DNA of 64,000 bases from Hyphomonadaceae bacterium (GTDB lineage: Bacteria; Pseudomonadota; Alphaproteobacteria; Caulobacterales; Hyphomonadaceae): assembly GCA_016714495.1 (NCBI GenBank), contig JADKDU010000004.1:62001-126000 (forward strand). The letters are read 5' to 3'. Under the pieces are notes generated by a model. The model was not told the DNA's origin. It did no database searches and worked only from the letters and a program-made list of their open reading frames with translations. Positions within the stretch are counted from its first letter, which is position 1, and the number at the start of each line of letters is the position of its first letter. Positions 8,108 through 16,579 of this stretch are shown piece after piece. The position numbers and the translations under genes are program-made.

Positions 8108-10596
8108 GCGAAGCGCCGCGATACGCCCTGACAGGCGAGGCGGCAATGTCGCCGGCTATCGCTGGCGGCAAAGGCGCTGCGTTGGCGAAGCTGGCCGCGA
8201 ATTTTCCGGTGCCGGCTTTCTTTGTGATCCCCGCCGAAGCGATTGACGACGCGGGGCTGAAAGTCGAGGCGCGTGAAGAAGTTAGACAGGCGTTGCAGCT
8301 GCTGGGGAGGGGGCCCTTTGCGGTACGCTCGTCGGGGCGCGAGGAAGATGGCGCCGACAGCGCGCATGCGGGGCAGTTCGAAACGGAGCTGAATGTTGCG
8401 GCGGGCGATGTTGCGGCGGCGGCACATCGCGTCTGGAATTCGGGGTTCAGCAAGACGCTGGCGCAGTATCGGCAGGCCAAAGGTCTGTCGGACGCACCGC
8501 AACCGCCAGCGGTCATTGTTCAAGTGATGGTTGAAGCGCGCGCCGCCGGCGTCGCGTTTTCGGCGGATCCGGTTTCTGGTGATCGTAGCGTGGTTATTGT
8601 GAGCGCGATCGTTGGGTTGGCGGACAAGCTGGTTGGCGGCGAGGCGGATGGCGACAGCTATCGTATTGGCTCTGGCGGCGAGACGCTTGTGGCGGAAGTG
8701 ATTGGCGGGACGCCCGTGCTTAGCGAGGCCGAGCGTGGCGAGGTCGCTGCGATGGCGCGGCGCGCGGCTGAGCAATTCCGATCACCGCAAGACATCGAGT
8801 GGGCGTTTGATCGCGACAAGCTGCACATGCTGCAATCGCGGCCGATCACCACGCTTGGCGTCGTGAAGCCAGAAGCGGATGGCGAGCTGACGATCTGGGA
8901 CAACTCGAACATCGTTGAGAGTTACCCGGGGGTTACGTCGCCGCTAACGTTCTCGTTCGCGCGGTATGCGTATCGGCATGTATACGAGGCGTTCTCGCGG
9001 CTGATGGGCGTGCCGGTTCAAGTAGTGGATGAACATCGGCATGTGTTCGAGAACATGCTCGGGCGCGTGGATGGGCGGATCTACTACAATCTCCTGAACT
9101 GGTATCGGGCGCTAGCCCTGTTTCCGGGGTTCAAGGCCAATCGAAAGTTCATGGAAGGCATGATGGGCGTCTCAGAGGCACTGCCTCAAGAGATGGCCGA
9201 TGCGATTGCGCCGCCGACGGCAAGCGGCACGGAACGTTTCTTCGACAATCTGAAGCTTGCGCGTGTTGGCTTGGGGCTGATCTGGCACGAGGTGCGGGTA
9301 CGTTCGACGATCGACAAATTCAATGATCGCCTGACCGTAGCGCTCGCGCGGCCGGATGCGGAGATTGACGGTCTGTCGGCGACGCAACTGGCGGCGGAAT
9401 ACCGGCATCTCGAGCAGCAGCTGCTGGCGAAGTGGGATGCGCCGCTGGTGAACGATTTTCTCTGCATGATCGCTTTCGGGGCGGCGCAGAAGGCGATGAC
9501 GACATGGGCCGGCGCCAATGGCGTTGCTTTCATGTCGAACACGCTGATTGGCCAAGGCGACATTGTTTCGGCGGAGCCTGCGCGATTGATCCAGGCGATG
9601 GGCGGGATGGTGCGCGACCGTCCGGACGTGGTGAAGCGGCTGGCGGCTGGCGATCGATCGGCCTTTGATGCGCTGCCCGAGTTGCGCGCGGCGTTTGACG
9701 CTTACATTGCGAAGTTCGGCGACAGGTGCACTCAGGAACTCAAGTTGGAAAGCCGATCGTTGCATGACGATCCGGCTCAGGTGCTGATGGCGATCTCCGC
9801 CGCGGCCGCGCCGAAAGCTGCGGCTAGAACAGCAGCGCTGGAACACGATCTGCATGATCTCGTGCCGGAGCTCGGTAAGCGTGTTATGGCGCGCTGGCTG
9901 CTGGCCTGGGCGAAGGCGCGCGTGCGGGATCGCGAAAATCTACGGTTCGAGCGGACACGGCTGTTCGGGCGCGTGCGGCGCATCTTTCTGGCGATGGGCG
10001 CGCGGCTGACCGAGGCTGGCGTGTTGAGCGATCCGCGCGCAGTGTTCAATCTGACGGTTGAAGAGTTACTGGCCGCGCTCGAGGGGGCAGGCATCACGAG
10101 TGATCTCAAGGCGCTGGCCGCGCTTCGTGAAGCGGAACATCGTGCGCAGATGGCGCGACCTGACCCCCCGGAACGGTTCACGGTGCGCGGTGCGCACATC
10201 AGTGGCGTTACGGTGCTTGCGGCCCGGGCGGCCGAACCTGGCGAAGCGGGCGAGACGCGCAAGGGATTGGCGTGTTGCCGGGGCGTGGTTGTCGCCAAGG
10301 TGCGCGTTATCGATGATCCGCGCGTGGAGGCGTTGCTGCCGGGCGAAATTCTTGTGGCGCGGCATACTGATCCTGGCTGGATTGCGGTGTTCGCCAACGC
10401 GGCCGGCGTGATCGCGGAGCGCGGCTCGCTGCTGTCGCACTCGGCCATTGTCGCCCGGGAAATGGGCGTGCCTTGCGTCGTATCACTCAAGGGTGTGACT
10501 CAATGGTTGCAGACCGGCGATACCGTGAGATTGGACGGCGGGGTCCGAACGGTCGAAAGAACGGCTCAGGCGGGTGATGTGGAGCAAGCCGGGTAA
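8104..10596 (+). CDS. PEP-synthase/rifampin-phosphotransferase-like dikinase
   Basis: 830 residues from the GTG at 8104, which overlaps the UbiA stop by four bases. The N-terminal ATP-grasp part shows GGKGAALAKL, FAVRSSGREEDG and DIEWAFD...LQSRP (to about residue 262). A long middle domain of about 430 residues is unlike PEP synthase and would bind the acceptor. The C terminus has the swivelling phosphohistidine domain with GSLLSHSAIVAREMG (His about 779). Enzymes of this layout split ATP to AMP and phosphate and pass the beta-phosphate via His to a substrate; rifampin phosphotransferase is a known case. The C-terminal barrel of true PEP synthase is missing, so PEP synthesis is unlikely. The substrate is probably a pathway intermediate. 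Confidence 0.85.
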   Translation: MSEAPRYALTGEAAMSPAIAGGKGAALAKLAANFPVPAFFVIPAEAIDDAGLKVEAREEVRQALQLLGRGPFAVRSSGREEDGADSAHAGQFETELNVAAGDVAAAAHRVWNSGFSKTLAQYRQAKGLSDAPQPPAVIVQVMVEARAAGVAFSADPVSGDRSVVIVSAIVGLADKLVGGEADGDSYRIGSGGETLVAEVIGGTPVLSEAERGEVAAMARRAAEQFRSPQDIEWAFDRDKLHMLQSRPITTLGVVKPEADGELTIWDNSNIVESYPGVTSPLTFSFARYAYRHVYEAFSRLMGVPVQVVDEHRHVFENMLGRVDGRIYYNLLNWYRALALFPGFKANRKFMEGMMGVSEALPQEMADAIAPPTASGTERFFDNLKLARVGLGLIWHEVRVRSTIDKFNDRLTVALARPDAEIDGLSATQLAAEYRHLEQQLLAKWDAPLVNDFLCMIAFGAAQKAMTTWAGANGVAFMSNTLIGQGDIVSAEPARLIQAMGGMVRDRPDVVKRLAAGDRSAFDALPELRAAFDAYIAKFGDRCTQELKLESRSLHDDPAQVLMAISAAAAPKAAARTAALEHDLHDLVPELGKRVMARWLLAWAKARVRDRENLRFERTRLFGRVRRIFLAMGARLTEAGVLSDPRAVFNLTVEELLAALEGAGITSDLKALAALREAEHRAQMARPDPPERFTVRGAHISGVTVLAARAAEPGEAGETRKGLACCRGVVVAKVRVIDDPRVEALLPGEILVARHTDPGWIAVFANAAGVIAERGSLLSHSAIVAREMGVPCVVSLKGVTQWLQTGDTVRLDGGVRTVERTAQAGDVEQAG

Positions 10597-11693
10597 TGGC
10601 TGAAACGGATATCGCGAAACGCGCGGCCTTCGACATTGTGAGGTATGCGCAGGTCTGGGAGGATGCCGACATCCTCGTCGCGGCGCTGCGGCCGAAGGCA
10701 GGCGATACCGTGGTCTCCATCGCGTCGGCTGGGGACAATGCGCTGGCTCTACTGGCCGAAGGGCCGGAGCGCGTTATCGCGGTCGATCTCAATCCCGCGC
10801 AGCTGGCATGCGTGCGCATGCGTGCGGCGATGTATCGGATGCACTCGCACCTGGAGTTTCTTGAGTTGATGGGGTCGCGGCCTTCGGGGCGGCGCGGCCA
10901 TCTTCTTGATCAGGTCGTCGCGACATTGTCGGAGGAAGACCAGAGATTCTGGGTCGGGCTGAAGAGCCAGGTGGTCAAGTACGGCGTTGGCGGCGTGGGT
11001 AAGTTTGAGAACTATTTCCGCACGTTCCGCGAATGGGTTCTGCCGTTTGTCCACAATCGGGAGACGATCGACTCGCTGCTGCGGGAACGGCATGCGAATG
11101 AGCGCGGGGCGTTTTATGATCGGTACTGGAATATCTGGGGCTGGCGGATGATGCTGAAGGGCTTCTTCTCACGCTTCGTGATGGGGAAGCTGGGGCGCGA
11201 TCCGGCGTTCTTTGATCATGTCGAGGGCGGACCTTCGAGCCAGGTGGCGCGGCTGACGCGCAAGGCGCTGGTCGATCAGGATCCGGCGGCGAACCCGTAC
11301 TTGCACTGGATCCTGCGTGGGACGCATGGCGATGTGCTGCCGCGTGCGTTGGCGGAAGAGCGGTTCGAGACGATCCGCGACCGACTGGATCGACTGGAGA
11401 TCAGGCTCTGCACGGTAGAGACGCTGGCGGATGAAGGCGTGAAGGCGGACGCTTTCAACCTGTCAGACATCTTCGAATACATGTCGCCCGAGGCGCACGA
11501 GAAAGCTTACGGGAGGATCCTTGCGGCGTCGCGACCGGGCGCTCGGATCGCGTATTGGAACATGATGGCGCCGCGGCGCGTGCCTGCGTCGATGGCGTCG
11601 AAGGTGAGAACGATTGCAGAGCTTGAGGCGAAGCTGAAGCCGCTGGACAAGGCGTTCTTCTATTCGGACTTCGTGATCGAGGAAGTTGCGTGA
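10596..11693 (+). CDS. DUF3419/BtaA-like aminocarboxypropyl transferase
   Basis: 365 residues. The N terminus RYAQVWEDADILVAAL and the SAM-type Rossmann segment SIASAGDNALALL...VIAVDLNPAQLACV are characteristic of the DUF3419 family. Its best known member, BtaA, moves the 3-amino-3-carboxypropyl group of SAM to diacylglycerol in betaine-lipid synthesis. A conserved NLSDIFEYM motif lies near residue 286. No BtaB-type N-methyltransferase is in the window, so a finished DGTS-type lipid is not implied. The start forms TAATG with the preceding stop and the stop forms GTGA with the next gene, so it is translationally coupled on both sides. The acceptor may be a lipid made by the operon. Confidence 0.85.
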   Translation: MAETDIAKRAAFDIVRYAQVWEDADILVAALRPKAGDTVVSIASAGDNALALLAEGPERVIAVDLNPAQLACVRMRAAMYRMHSHLEFLELMGSRPSGRRGHLLDQVVATLSEEDQRFWVGLKSQVVKYGVGGVGKFENYFRTFREWVLPFVHNRETIDSLLRERHANERGAFYDRYWNIWGWRMMLKGFFSRFVMGKLGRDPAFFDHVEGGPSSQVARLTRKALVDQDPAANPYLHWILRGTHGDVLPRALAEERFETIRDRLDRLEIRLCTVETLADEGVKADAFNLSDIFEYMSPEAHEKAYGRILAASRPGARIAYWNMMAPRRVPASMASKVRTIAELEAKLKPLDKAFFYSDFVIEEVA

Positions 11694-13028
11694 ACGATGC
11701 GCTGCTGATCAGCGGGGCGAAGATTGCGGGGTCGGTGGTCCTGCTGGCGCTGGTGCTGCGGGGCGTGTCGCGGCTGGCGAAGTTCGCAAAGCTTGATCCG
11801 GAGATCGGGCGTAAGCTGGTCCATATCAGTCTTGGCCTCTACTGCCTCACCTTTCCCTATGTGTTCAGCGCGGCGTGGGAAGTGTTCGCCACGTGCGCGC
11901 TGGCGGCGGGCGTGTTCCTACTGGCGCGTGGAGCGATGCGGCAGAGTCTCGGCGGCGGGCTGCATTCGGTGAAGCGCACGTCCTATGGCGAGATACTATT
12001 CGCTGTCTCTGTGGCGCTGCTGTTCTGGCTTAAGGACGGGCACTTCGTCAGCGTTTCCATGCACCACAAGGCGCAGATCGGGCCGGTGCTTTATATGCTG
12101 CCGATACTTATTCTCACGCTGTGCGATGCGGCGAGCGCCGTGGTTGGCTCGCGCTATGGGAAGCGCGTGTTCGTCATCGAGGAAGGCGCGAAGAGCGTCG
12201 AGGGCGTGGTGGTGTTCGCGGTGACGGCTTGGTTGCTGTCGTTGATCGTTCTGCTGTTGCTGACCGATATTGGGCGTAGCGAGGTTGTGCTGTTGGCGTT
12301 CATTGCGGCGGCGTTTGGCGCGTTGCTGGAGGCGGCGAGCTGGCGCGGGCTGGACAACCTATTTATTCCGCTCGGGCTCTACTTCCTGCTGGCGAACCTG
12401 CTCTATCTGGGCGTGGTCGGTCTGGCCGAAATCGCCGGGGTATTTCTCGGCGTGCTGTTGCTGCTGCTGTACATGACGCGGCATCGACCGGGTGCAGAGC
12501 GGCATTTCCTCGCCATCGGGTCGACGCTGTTCTTCTGCATCGCCATCTTTGCGGAGCCGTCGAGTCTTGTGACTCCAGTCGTGGCGGTGGCGACTTACTT
12601 TGCTGCGGACAAGGTTCGCAAGCTGGAGCGGCCGCCGTTTGATGCTTTGAATCTGCTTCTGGTCGTGCTGGCAGTCGCACTGTTCTATTTTGCGCTCAGC
12701 AACCTCCTGCGCATGGACACGATCTTCGGGTTCAATCTTTCGTTCGCGGCGCTGGCGGCGGGAATTTCGGCGCGGTTTGCACAGCAGCTGTGGCGATGCG
12801 CTTGTCATCGCCGTGGCGTGGGTGGCGATGTCTGTACGGACGTACTGGGCCGTGGGCCAGAGTCCTCAGGGATTGATCTTCACGCTGGCGGGCCTTGGCG
12901 CCATCATCCTGGTTGCGATTGCTGGCTGGATGCTGAGGCGTCGCGATTTCTACCGGCCGTGGATGATGCTGGGAGCGCTGAGCATGACGTTCGGATTGGC
13001 CAGCCTGCCTTTGTGGCCCCGGGCATGA
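11690..13028 (+). CDS. Phytol/dolichol/DAG-kinase-like membrane protein with a frameshift
   Basis: The GTG at 11690 overlaps the DUF3419 stop. The first ~365 codons encode about ten membrane helices with GRKLVHISLGLYC (about 41-53) and LCDAASAVVGSRYGKRV (about 144-160) followed by KSVEG. These are hallmarks of CTP-dependent prenol/lipid kinases (phytol kinase VTE5, SEC59, DGK1) and related cytidylyltransferases. Near 12785 sensible coding moves one base forward to another frame: that frame gives GDALVIAVAWVAMSV and further hydrophobic helices up to a TGA at 13026-13028, while the original frame turns into Cys/His/Arg-rich sequence without family features. I therefore call one gene with an indel around the CAGCAGC at about 12781-12788: a sequencing error or real inactivation. 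Confidence 0.7.
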
Positions 13029-13864
13029 GCGCGCCGGAGGTCATGAGCGTAGCCGGCGCGAGCCTTGCGATCTTTCGCGATGCGCCTTCGCTGGATGGAT
13101 CGCAGACGGCGGCGTTAGGTGCATTTGCCTGCGACACGGCTCGGGCGGGCGCTACGCTTATCCGGGAGGCGATGGCGAGTTTGAAGGCGGAAGGCTTCGG
13201 CGCCGTGGTTGGGCCGATGGATGGATCGACCTGGGCAAAGCACAGGCTGGTGGTCGAAAGCGATGGCCGATCTCCCTTCCTGATGGAGCCCCAGAATCCA
13301 GCGCACTATGTTCAGGCCTTCGATCAATCGGGCCTGCAGATTGTCTCGCGGTACGTCTCTGCTGTGAGGCCGGCGGATGTTCCGGAGAGCGGATCGCGCT
13401 CGCCTCCCGGCCTGCAATTGCGCGACTTTGACCCGGCGCGCGCAGAAAGCGAGCTGACACGCATTCATGCTTTGTCGCTTGAAGCGTTTGCGACGAACAA
13501 ATTCTATCAGTCAATCTCCCTGGAAGATTTCCTCGCGAGTTACCGGCCAGTGTTGAAAGCCATCGCTCCGGAGCTGGTGCTGTTGGCCGAGGATGAAGCA
13601 GGCGCGTTAAAGGCTTTTCTCTTCGCCTTTCCCAATCTTGCCGAAGGTCCGCAGCCGAAGTCCGTGATTCTGAAGACCTATGCTTCGCAGGTGAAAGGCG
13701 GCGGGTCGATGCTGGCCAATGCCTTTCACGCTCGCGCGCAGAGGCTTGGGTTTGTGGATGTGATTCATGCGCTGATGCATGAAGGCAATCTTTCGGCGAC
13801 ACATTCCGGTAACACGGGCGGCAGGGTGTTCCGCCGCTATGCATTATGGGGTGGCCGGCTTTGA
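13025..13864 (+). CDS. GNAT-like N-acyltransferase domain protein
   Basis: 279 residues from the ATG at 13025, which overlaps the TGA of the preceding frame by four bases (ATGA), as at the other junctions of this operon. The upstream reading frame runs into this one without a stop, but the intervening stretch is out-of-frame sequence, so I treat this as a separate gene. The C-terminal half has a GNAT-like order: LVLLAEDEAGALKAFLFAFP, ILKTYASQVKGGGSMLANAF, then DVIHALMHEGNLSATHSGN and a final RRYALWGG, similar to YghO-type acyltransferase relatives. The product probably transfers an acyl group from CoA or carrier protein; the substrate is unknown. Confidence 0.7.
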   Translation: MSAPEVMSVAGASLAIFRDAPSLDGSQTAALGAFACDTARAGATLIREAMASLKAEGFGAVVGPMDGSTWAKHRLVVESDGRSPFLMEPQNPAHYVQAFDQSGLQIVSRYVSAVRPADVPESGSRSPPGLQLRDFDPARAESELTRIHALSLEAFATNKFYQSISLEDFLASYRPVLKAIAPELVLLAEDEAGALKAFLFAFPNLAEGPQPKSVILKTYASQVKGGGSMLANAFHARAQRLGFVDVIHALMHEGNLSATHSGNTGGRVFRRYALWGGRL

Positions 13865-15276
13865 ATCTCGTCGAGCTATTCCTGATACAGGTCGAAGCGC
13901 GGCCAGATGCGGCGGCGATCGTCACGTCGGCGGGACGGGTGGTGACGTATGCTGAGCTGGCGAGAGGTTCGGCGGCGCGAGCGCTGGTTTATCAGCGTGC
14001 AGGGATCGGCGCGGGTGATGTCGTTTTGATTGCGCGCGGTGTTTCGGTTGAGCTTTATGAGACTCTCCTTGCGGTGTTTCGGCTCGGCGCCGTTGCGATG
14101 TTTCCGGAACCGGCGGCGGGACTAAAGGGCTTGCGGCTCGCCGTGCAGGCCGTTCAGCCGAAGGCCGTGGCGACGACGGGCGTCGGTCAAATTCTGCGCC
14201 TGCTCTTTCCTGAATCGCGGCGTCTGATGTCTCTGCCGGAGCCAAACGGCTATGCGGTCGGTCGGGATATTCTGGCGCATCTGCAGGGTGACGCGCCGGC
14301 ATTGATCACGTTCACGTCGGGCTCGACGGGGCGACCCAAAGGCATCGTGCGCACGTCGGATTTCCTGGTCCTTCAGCACACGCTGCTGGAGAAGTTGCGA
14401 CAGACCAAGCCGGGCGACGTTGATCTGATATCTTTGCCGGTGTTCATTCTTGCGAACCCCGCAGCGGGGGCTGCGAGCGTCATTCCAGCTGGAAAGCTAA
14501 CGCGGCCCGCGAAGCTGGATGGCGCCGCCCTGCGCCGGCAGATCGCCGAGCATCGCATCAATCGCGTGGTCGCGCCGCCCGCCGTTTGCGCGCGGATTGC
14601 CGACGGCGCAGAAGCAATGACGCAGCTCGAAGCGGTGTTCACGGGCGGCGGGCCGGTGTTTCCTAACCTGCTCCACGCAATTGCCCGCACCGCGCCGAAA
14701 GCGGCTGTGCATGCCGTTTATGGGTCAACCGAGGCCGAACCGATTGCGCATCTGGACATGAATGAGATCGGCGCCACGGATTGGGAGGCGATGGCGAACG
14801 GGGCTGGCTTGCTGGCTGGCAAGCCCATTCCGGAGATCGCTGTCGAGATACGCGATCGCGAGGTGTTCGTGGCGGGCGAGCATGTGAATCGCGGTTACCT
14901 CGATCCGAGCGACGACAAGTCGACCAAGTCCAAGAGAGAAGGCAAGCTGTGGCACCGCACCGGCGATGCCGCGCGATTGGATGAGCAAGGTCGGCTCTGG
15001 TTGCTTGGACGACGCGAAGCAGCAAGCGGCGATTTGTTTCCATTTGCCGTGGAGACCGCAGCATTGAGCTGGCCGGGCGTGCAGCAAGCCGCGCTGCTGG
15101 CGGGGGGCACGCGTGCGAGGCTGGCGGTGTCCGGCGCGGGGCTTGATCAGGCTGCGCTGCAGACTCGCGCGGCAAAGGTCGGGCCGATCGATGTGGTGCT
15201 GCTGCGCGAGGTGCCGATGGACAGGCGGCACAACTCGAAAGCGGATTATGCGCGACTTCGGAAAATGCTCGCATGA
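13846..15276 (+). CDS. AMP-forming acyl ligase, OleC-like
   Basis: 476 residues. ANL-superfamily motifs: TFTSGSTGRPKGI (P-loop, about 162-174), VYGSTEAEPIAHL (A5 region), WHRTGDAARLDEQGRLWLLG (A7/A8), and a C-terminal Lys in RRHNSKADYARL. The segment DVDLISLPVFILANPAAGA followed by GGGPVFPNLL resembles OleC, which makes beta-lactones from beta-hydroxy acids, more than ordinary fatty acyl-CoA ligases; this is recognition from memory. The C-terminal domain is short. A TTG at 13861, overlapping the previous stop as TTGA and preceded by GGGGTGG, is an equally good start. It should activate an acyl group for the neighbouring acyltransferase or prenyl-lipid enzymes. Confidence 0.8.
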   Translation: MGWPALNLVELFLIQVEARPDAAAIVTSAGRVVTYAELARGSAARALVYQRAGIGAGDVVLIARGVSVELYETLLAVFRLGAVAMFPEPAAGLKGLRLAVQAVQPKAVATTGVGQILRLLFPESRRLMSLPEPNGYAVGRDILAHLQGDAPALITFTSGSTGRPKGIVRTSDFLVLQHTLLEKLRQTKPGDVDLISLPVFILANPAAGAASVIPAGKLTRPAKLDGAALRRQIAEHRINRVVAPPAVCARIADGAEAMTQLEAVFTGGGPVFPNLLHAIARTAPKAAVHAVYGSTEAEPIAHLDMNEIGATDWEAMANGAGLLAGKPIPEIAVEIRDREVFVAGEHVNRGYLDPSDDKSTKSKREGKLWHRTGDAARLDEQGRLWLLGRREAASGDLFPFAVETAALSWPGVQQAALLAGGTRARLAVSGAGLDQAALQTRAAKVGPIDVVLLREVPMDRRHNSKADYARLRKMLA

Positions 15277-15713
15277 AGTTCATGCGCGAGATCAACGAAG
15301 CCTGGCGTACGCGCATGAATGCAGCGGACCGGTTTCGGGTCTGGCTCGCATGGGGCTTTGTCTTTGGCGCCGCGAGCCATATCGGCTGGGTGATGGCGCA
15401 TGGTGATCTCTGGTATTACGGACCGGCTCCCAGCTGGGCGCCCTGGTTCTGGTATGGGATCTGTCTTGTCGATCTGATGGTGTTCTGGCTGATGCTATCG
15501 CGTCCGCGCGCGGGCATCGCGTTGAGCGTGACAACCATGACGGTGACGCTGATCGTGAACTGGACGCAGTTCCCGACATTCGAGTTCTGGCTCAACTACG
15601 TGTTGATCGGCCTGACTGTGTTTGGCGTGATCGTGTTCGCCGCAGCGCCTTGGTTGTGGGTCGCCTCGCGATGGAAGCTCAGCCCGAAGTCTTCAAGACA
15701 TAACGCCGGTTAA
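15273..15713 (+). CDS. Small four-helix membrane protein, last gene of the lipid operon
   Basis: 146 residues, tryptophan-rich. Hydrophobic segments at about 23-43, 55-78, 83-102 and 108-131 suggest four membrane helices; the N terminus is amphipathic and basic. The ATG overlaps the ligase stop by four bases (ATGA), continuing the overlap pattern that begins at the HMG-CoA reductase gene. Its 3' end overlaps the convergent carbonic anhydrase gene by 35 bases. No family was recognised. Its place in the operon suggests a membrane partner, or a small enzyme or transporter for the product. Confidence 0.7.
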   Translation: MKFMREINEAWRTRMNAADRFRVWLAWGFVFGAASHIGWVMAHGDLWYYGPAPSWAPWFWYGICLVDLMVFWLMLSRPRAGIALSVTTMTVTLIVNWTQFPTFEFWLNYVLIGLTVFGVIVFAAAPWLWVASRWKLSPKSSRHNAG

Positions 15714-16467
15714 GCGGTTGAACAGGGCGGGCGTTCCACGGAAACAGACTCGAGAACGCTGCGATCTGGCCTGCCGATGCCGTCTGCGGCGCTGCCATTA
15801 CCGTCCAGTGGACAGTCTCGGAACATGGCGGCGTGGTGAGCGAGCCTTCGTAGCGATACGCCTCGGATTTTGCGGGGAGGAATTTGGCGACGTCGATGTC
15901 AAACGCGACCGCTGCCTTCCCCTCCCTGCCGGGCGCCGTGGCCCAAATGGCGTCTAGGCTAGGGTTCGATGCGCCTTCCGCGAACATCACGCCGACTACG
16001 GCAAGATCGCCGTCGTTCGAGGCGTGAACGAAATGGACTTCCAGCGGGAAGTGTTTGCCGTCGATCGTGTGTTCGGACGGGTGGTGAAAGTGGAACTGCT
16101 TGAGGGCGTAGTCCTTGCCGTTCAGCGCCATGCCGCCGCCATTGCTGACATCAACCTGGATGGTGTGGCCATTGTTGATAACCGTGCCGCCATGCGCCGG
16201 AACCCAATGTGGGTGAGGCGCGTCGACGCTGGCGGTCAGCGCGCCGGCGAGGTCGATGGGTGATTGCTGTGCGCCGGTTGAGCAGGACTTGTTCTCGGGC
16301 GCGAGCTCGCCCCAACGCTCCGGGCCGCCCTCGCCGCCATAGGACCAGTGGGCAGGATGGGCCGGCTTTTTGGCTTCGTCGGCTTCCGGCGGATCGACAA
16401 ACGCCGCCGTCAGCGCCGCCATCGCTAGCGCGCTGAGCATCAGGGATGCGCGAATGGAAACCGTCAT
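15679..16467 (-). CDS. Alpha-carbonic anhydrase, periplasmic
   Basis: 262 residues. A signal peptide covers about 1-22. The alpha-class signature is clear: HWSYGGEGGPERWGEL at the mature N terminus, QSPIDLAGAL, and the zinc site FHFHHPSEHTIDGKHFPLE with a third His in VHFVHAS. SLTTPPCSE further on is the conserved substrate-pocket loop. It interconverts CO2 and bicarbonate in the periplasm. Divergent from the Lhr helicase gene; its 3' end overlaps the convergent membrane-protein gene by 35 bases, which makes antisense interference between the two transcripts possible. Confidence 0.93.
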   Translation of the reverse strand: MTVSIRASLMLSALAMAALTAAFVDPPEADEAKKPAHPAHWSYGGEGGPERWGELAPENKSCSTGAQQSPIDLAGALTASVDAPHPHWVPAHGGTVINNGHTIQVDVSNGGGMALNGKDYALKQFHFHHPSEHTIDGKHFPLEVHFVHASNDGDLAVVGVMFAEGASNPSLDAIWATAPGREGKAAVAFDIDVAKFLPAKSEAYRYEGSLTTPPCSETVHWTVMAAPQTASAGQIAAFSSLFPWNARPVQPLNRRYVLKTSG

Positions 16468-16579
16468 AAGCGTGGAGTTTCCGCTGCTATGACCAACAAA
16501 AGGTTAAGGCGCGGGCAGCGCGGGTTAACGCGCGTTGGCTGGACGGGACAGGAGGCCGGGGAATGCCTATCTTGTTGCG

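Noticed and set aside
11690..13864. A single 724-residue fusion of kinase-like membrane protein and GNAT domain
   Set aside because: The linking stretch is out-of-frame sequence; the other frame encodes proper helices and ends in an ATGA overlap with the GNAT start.
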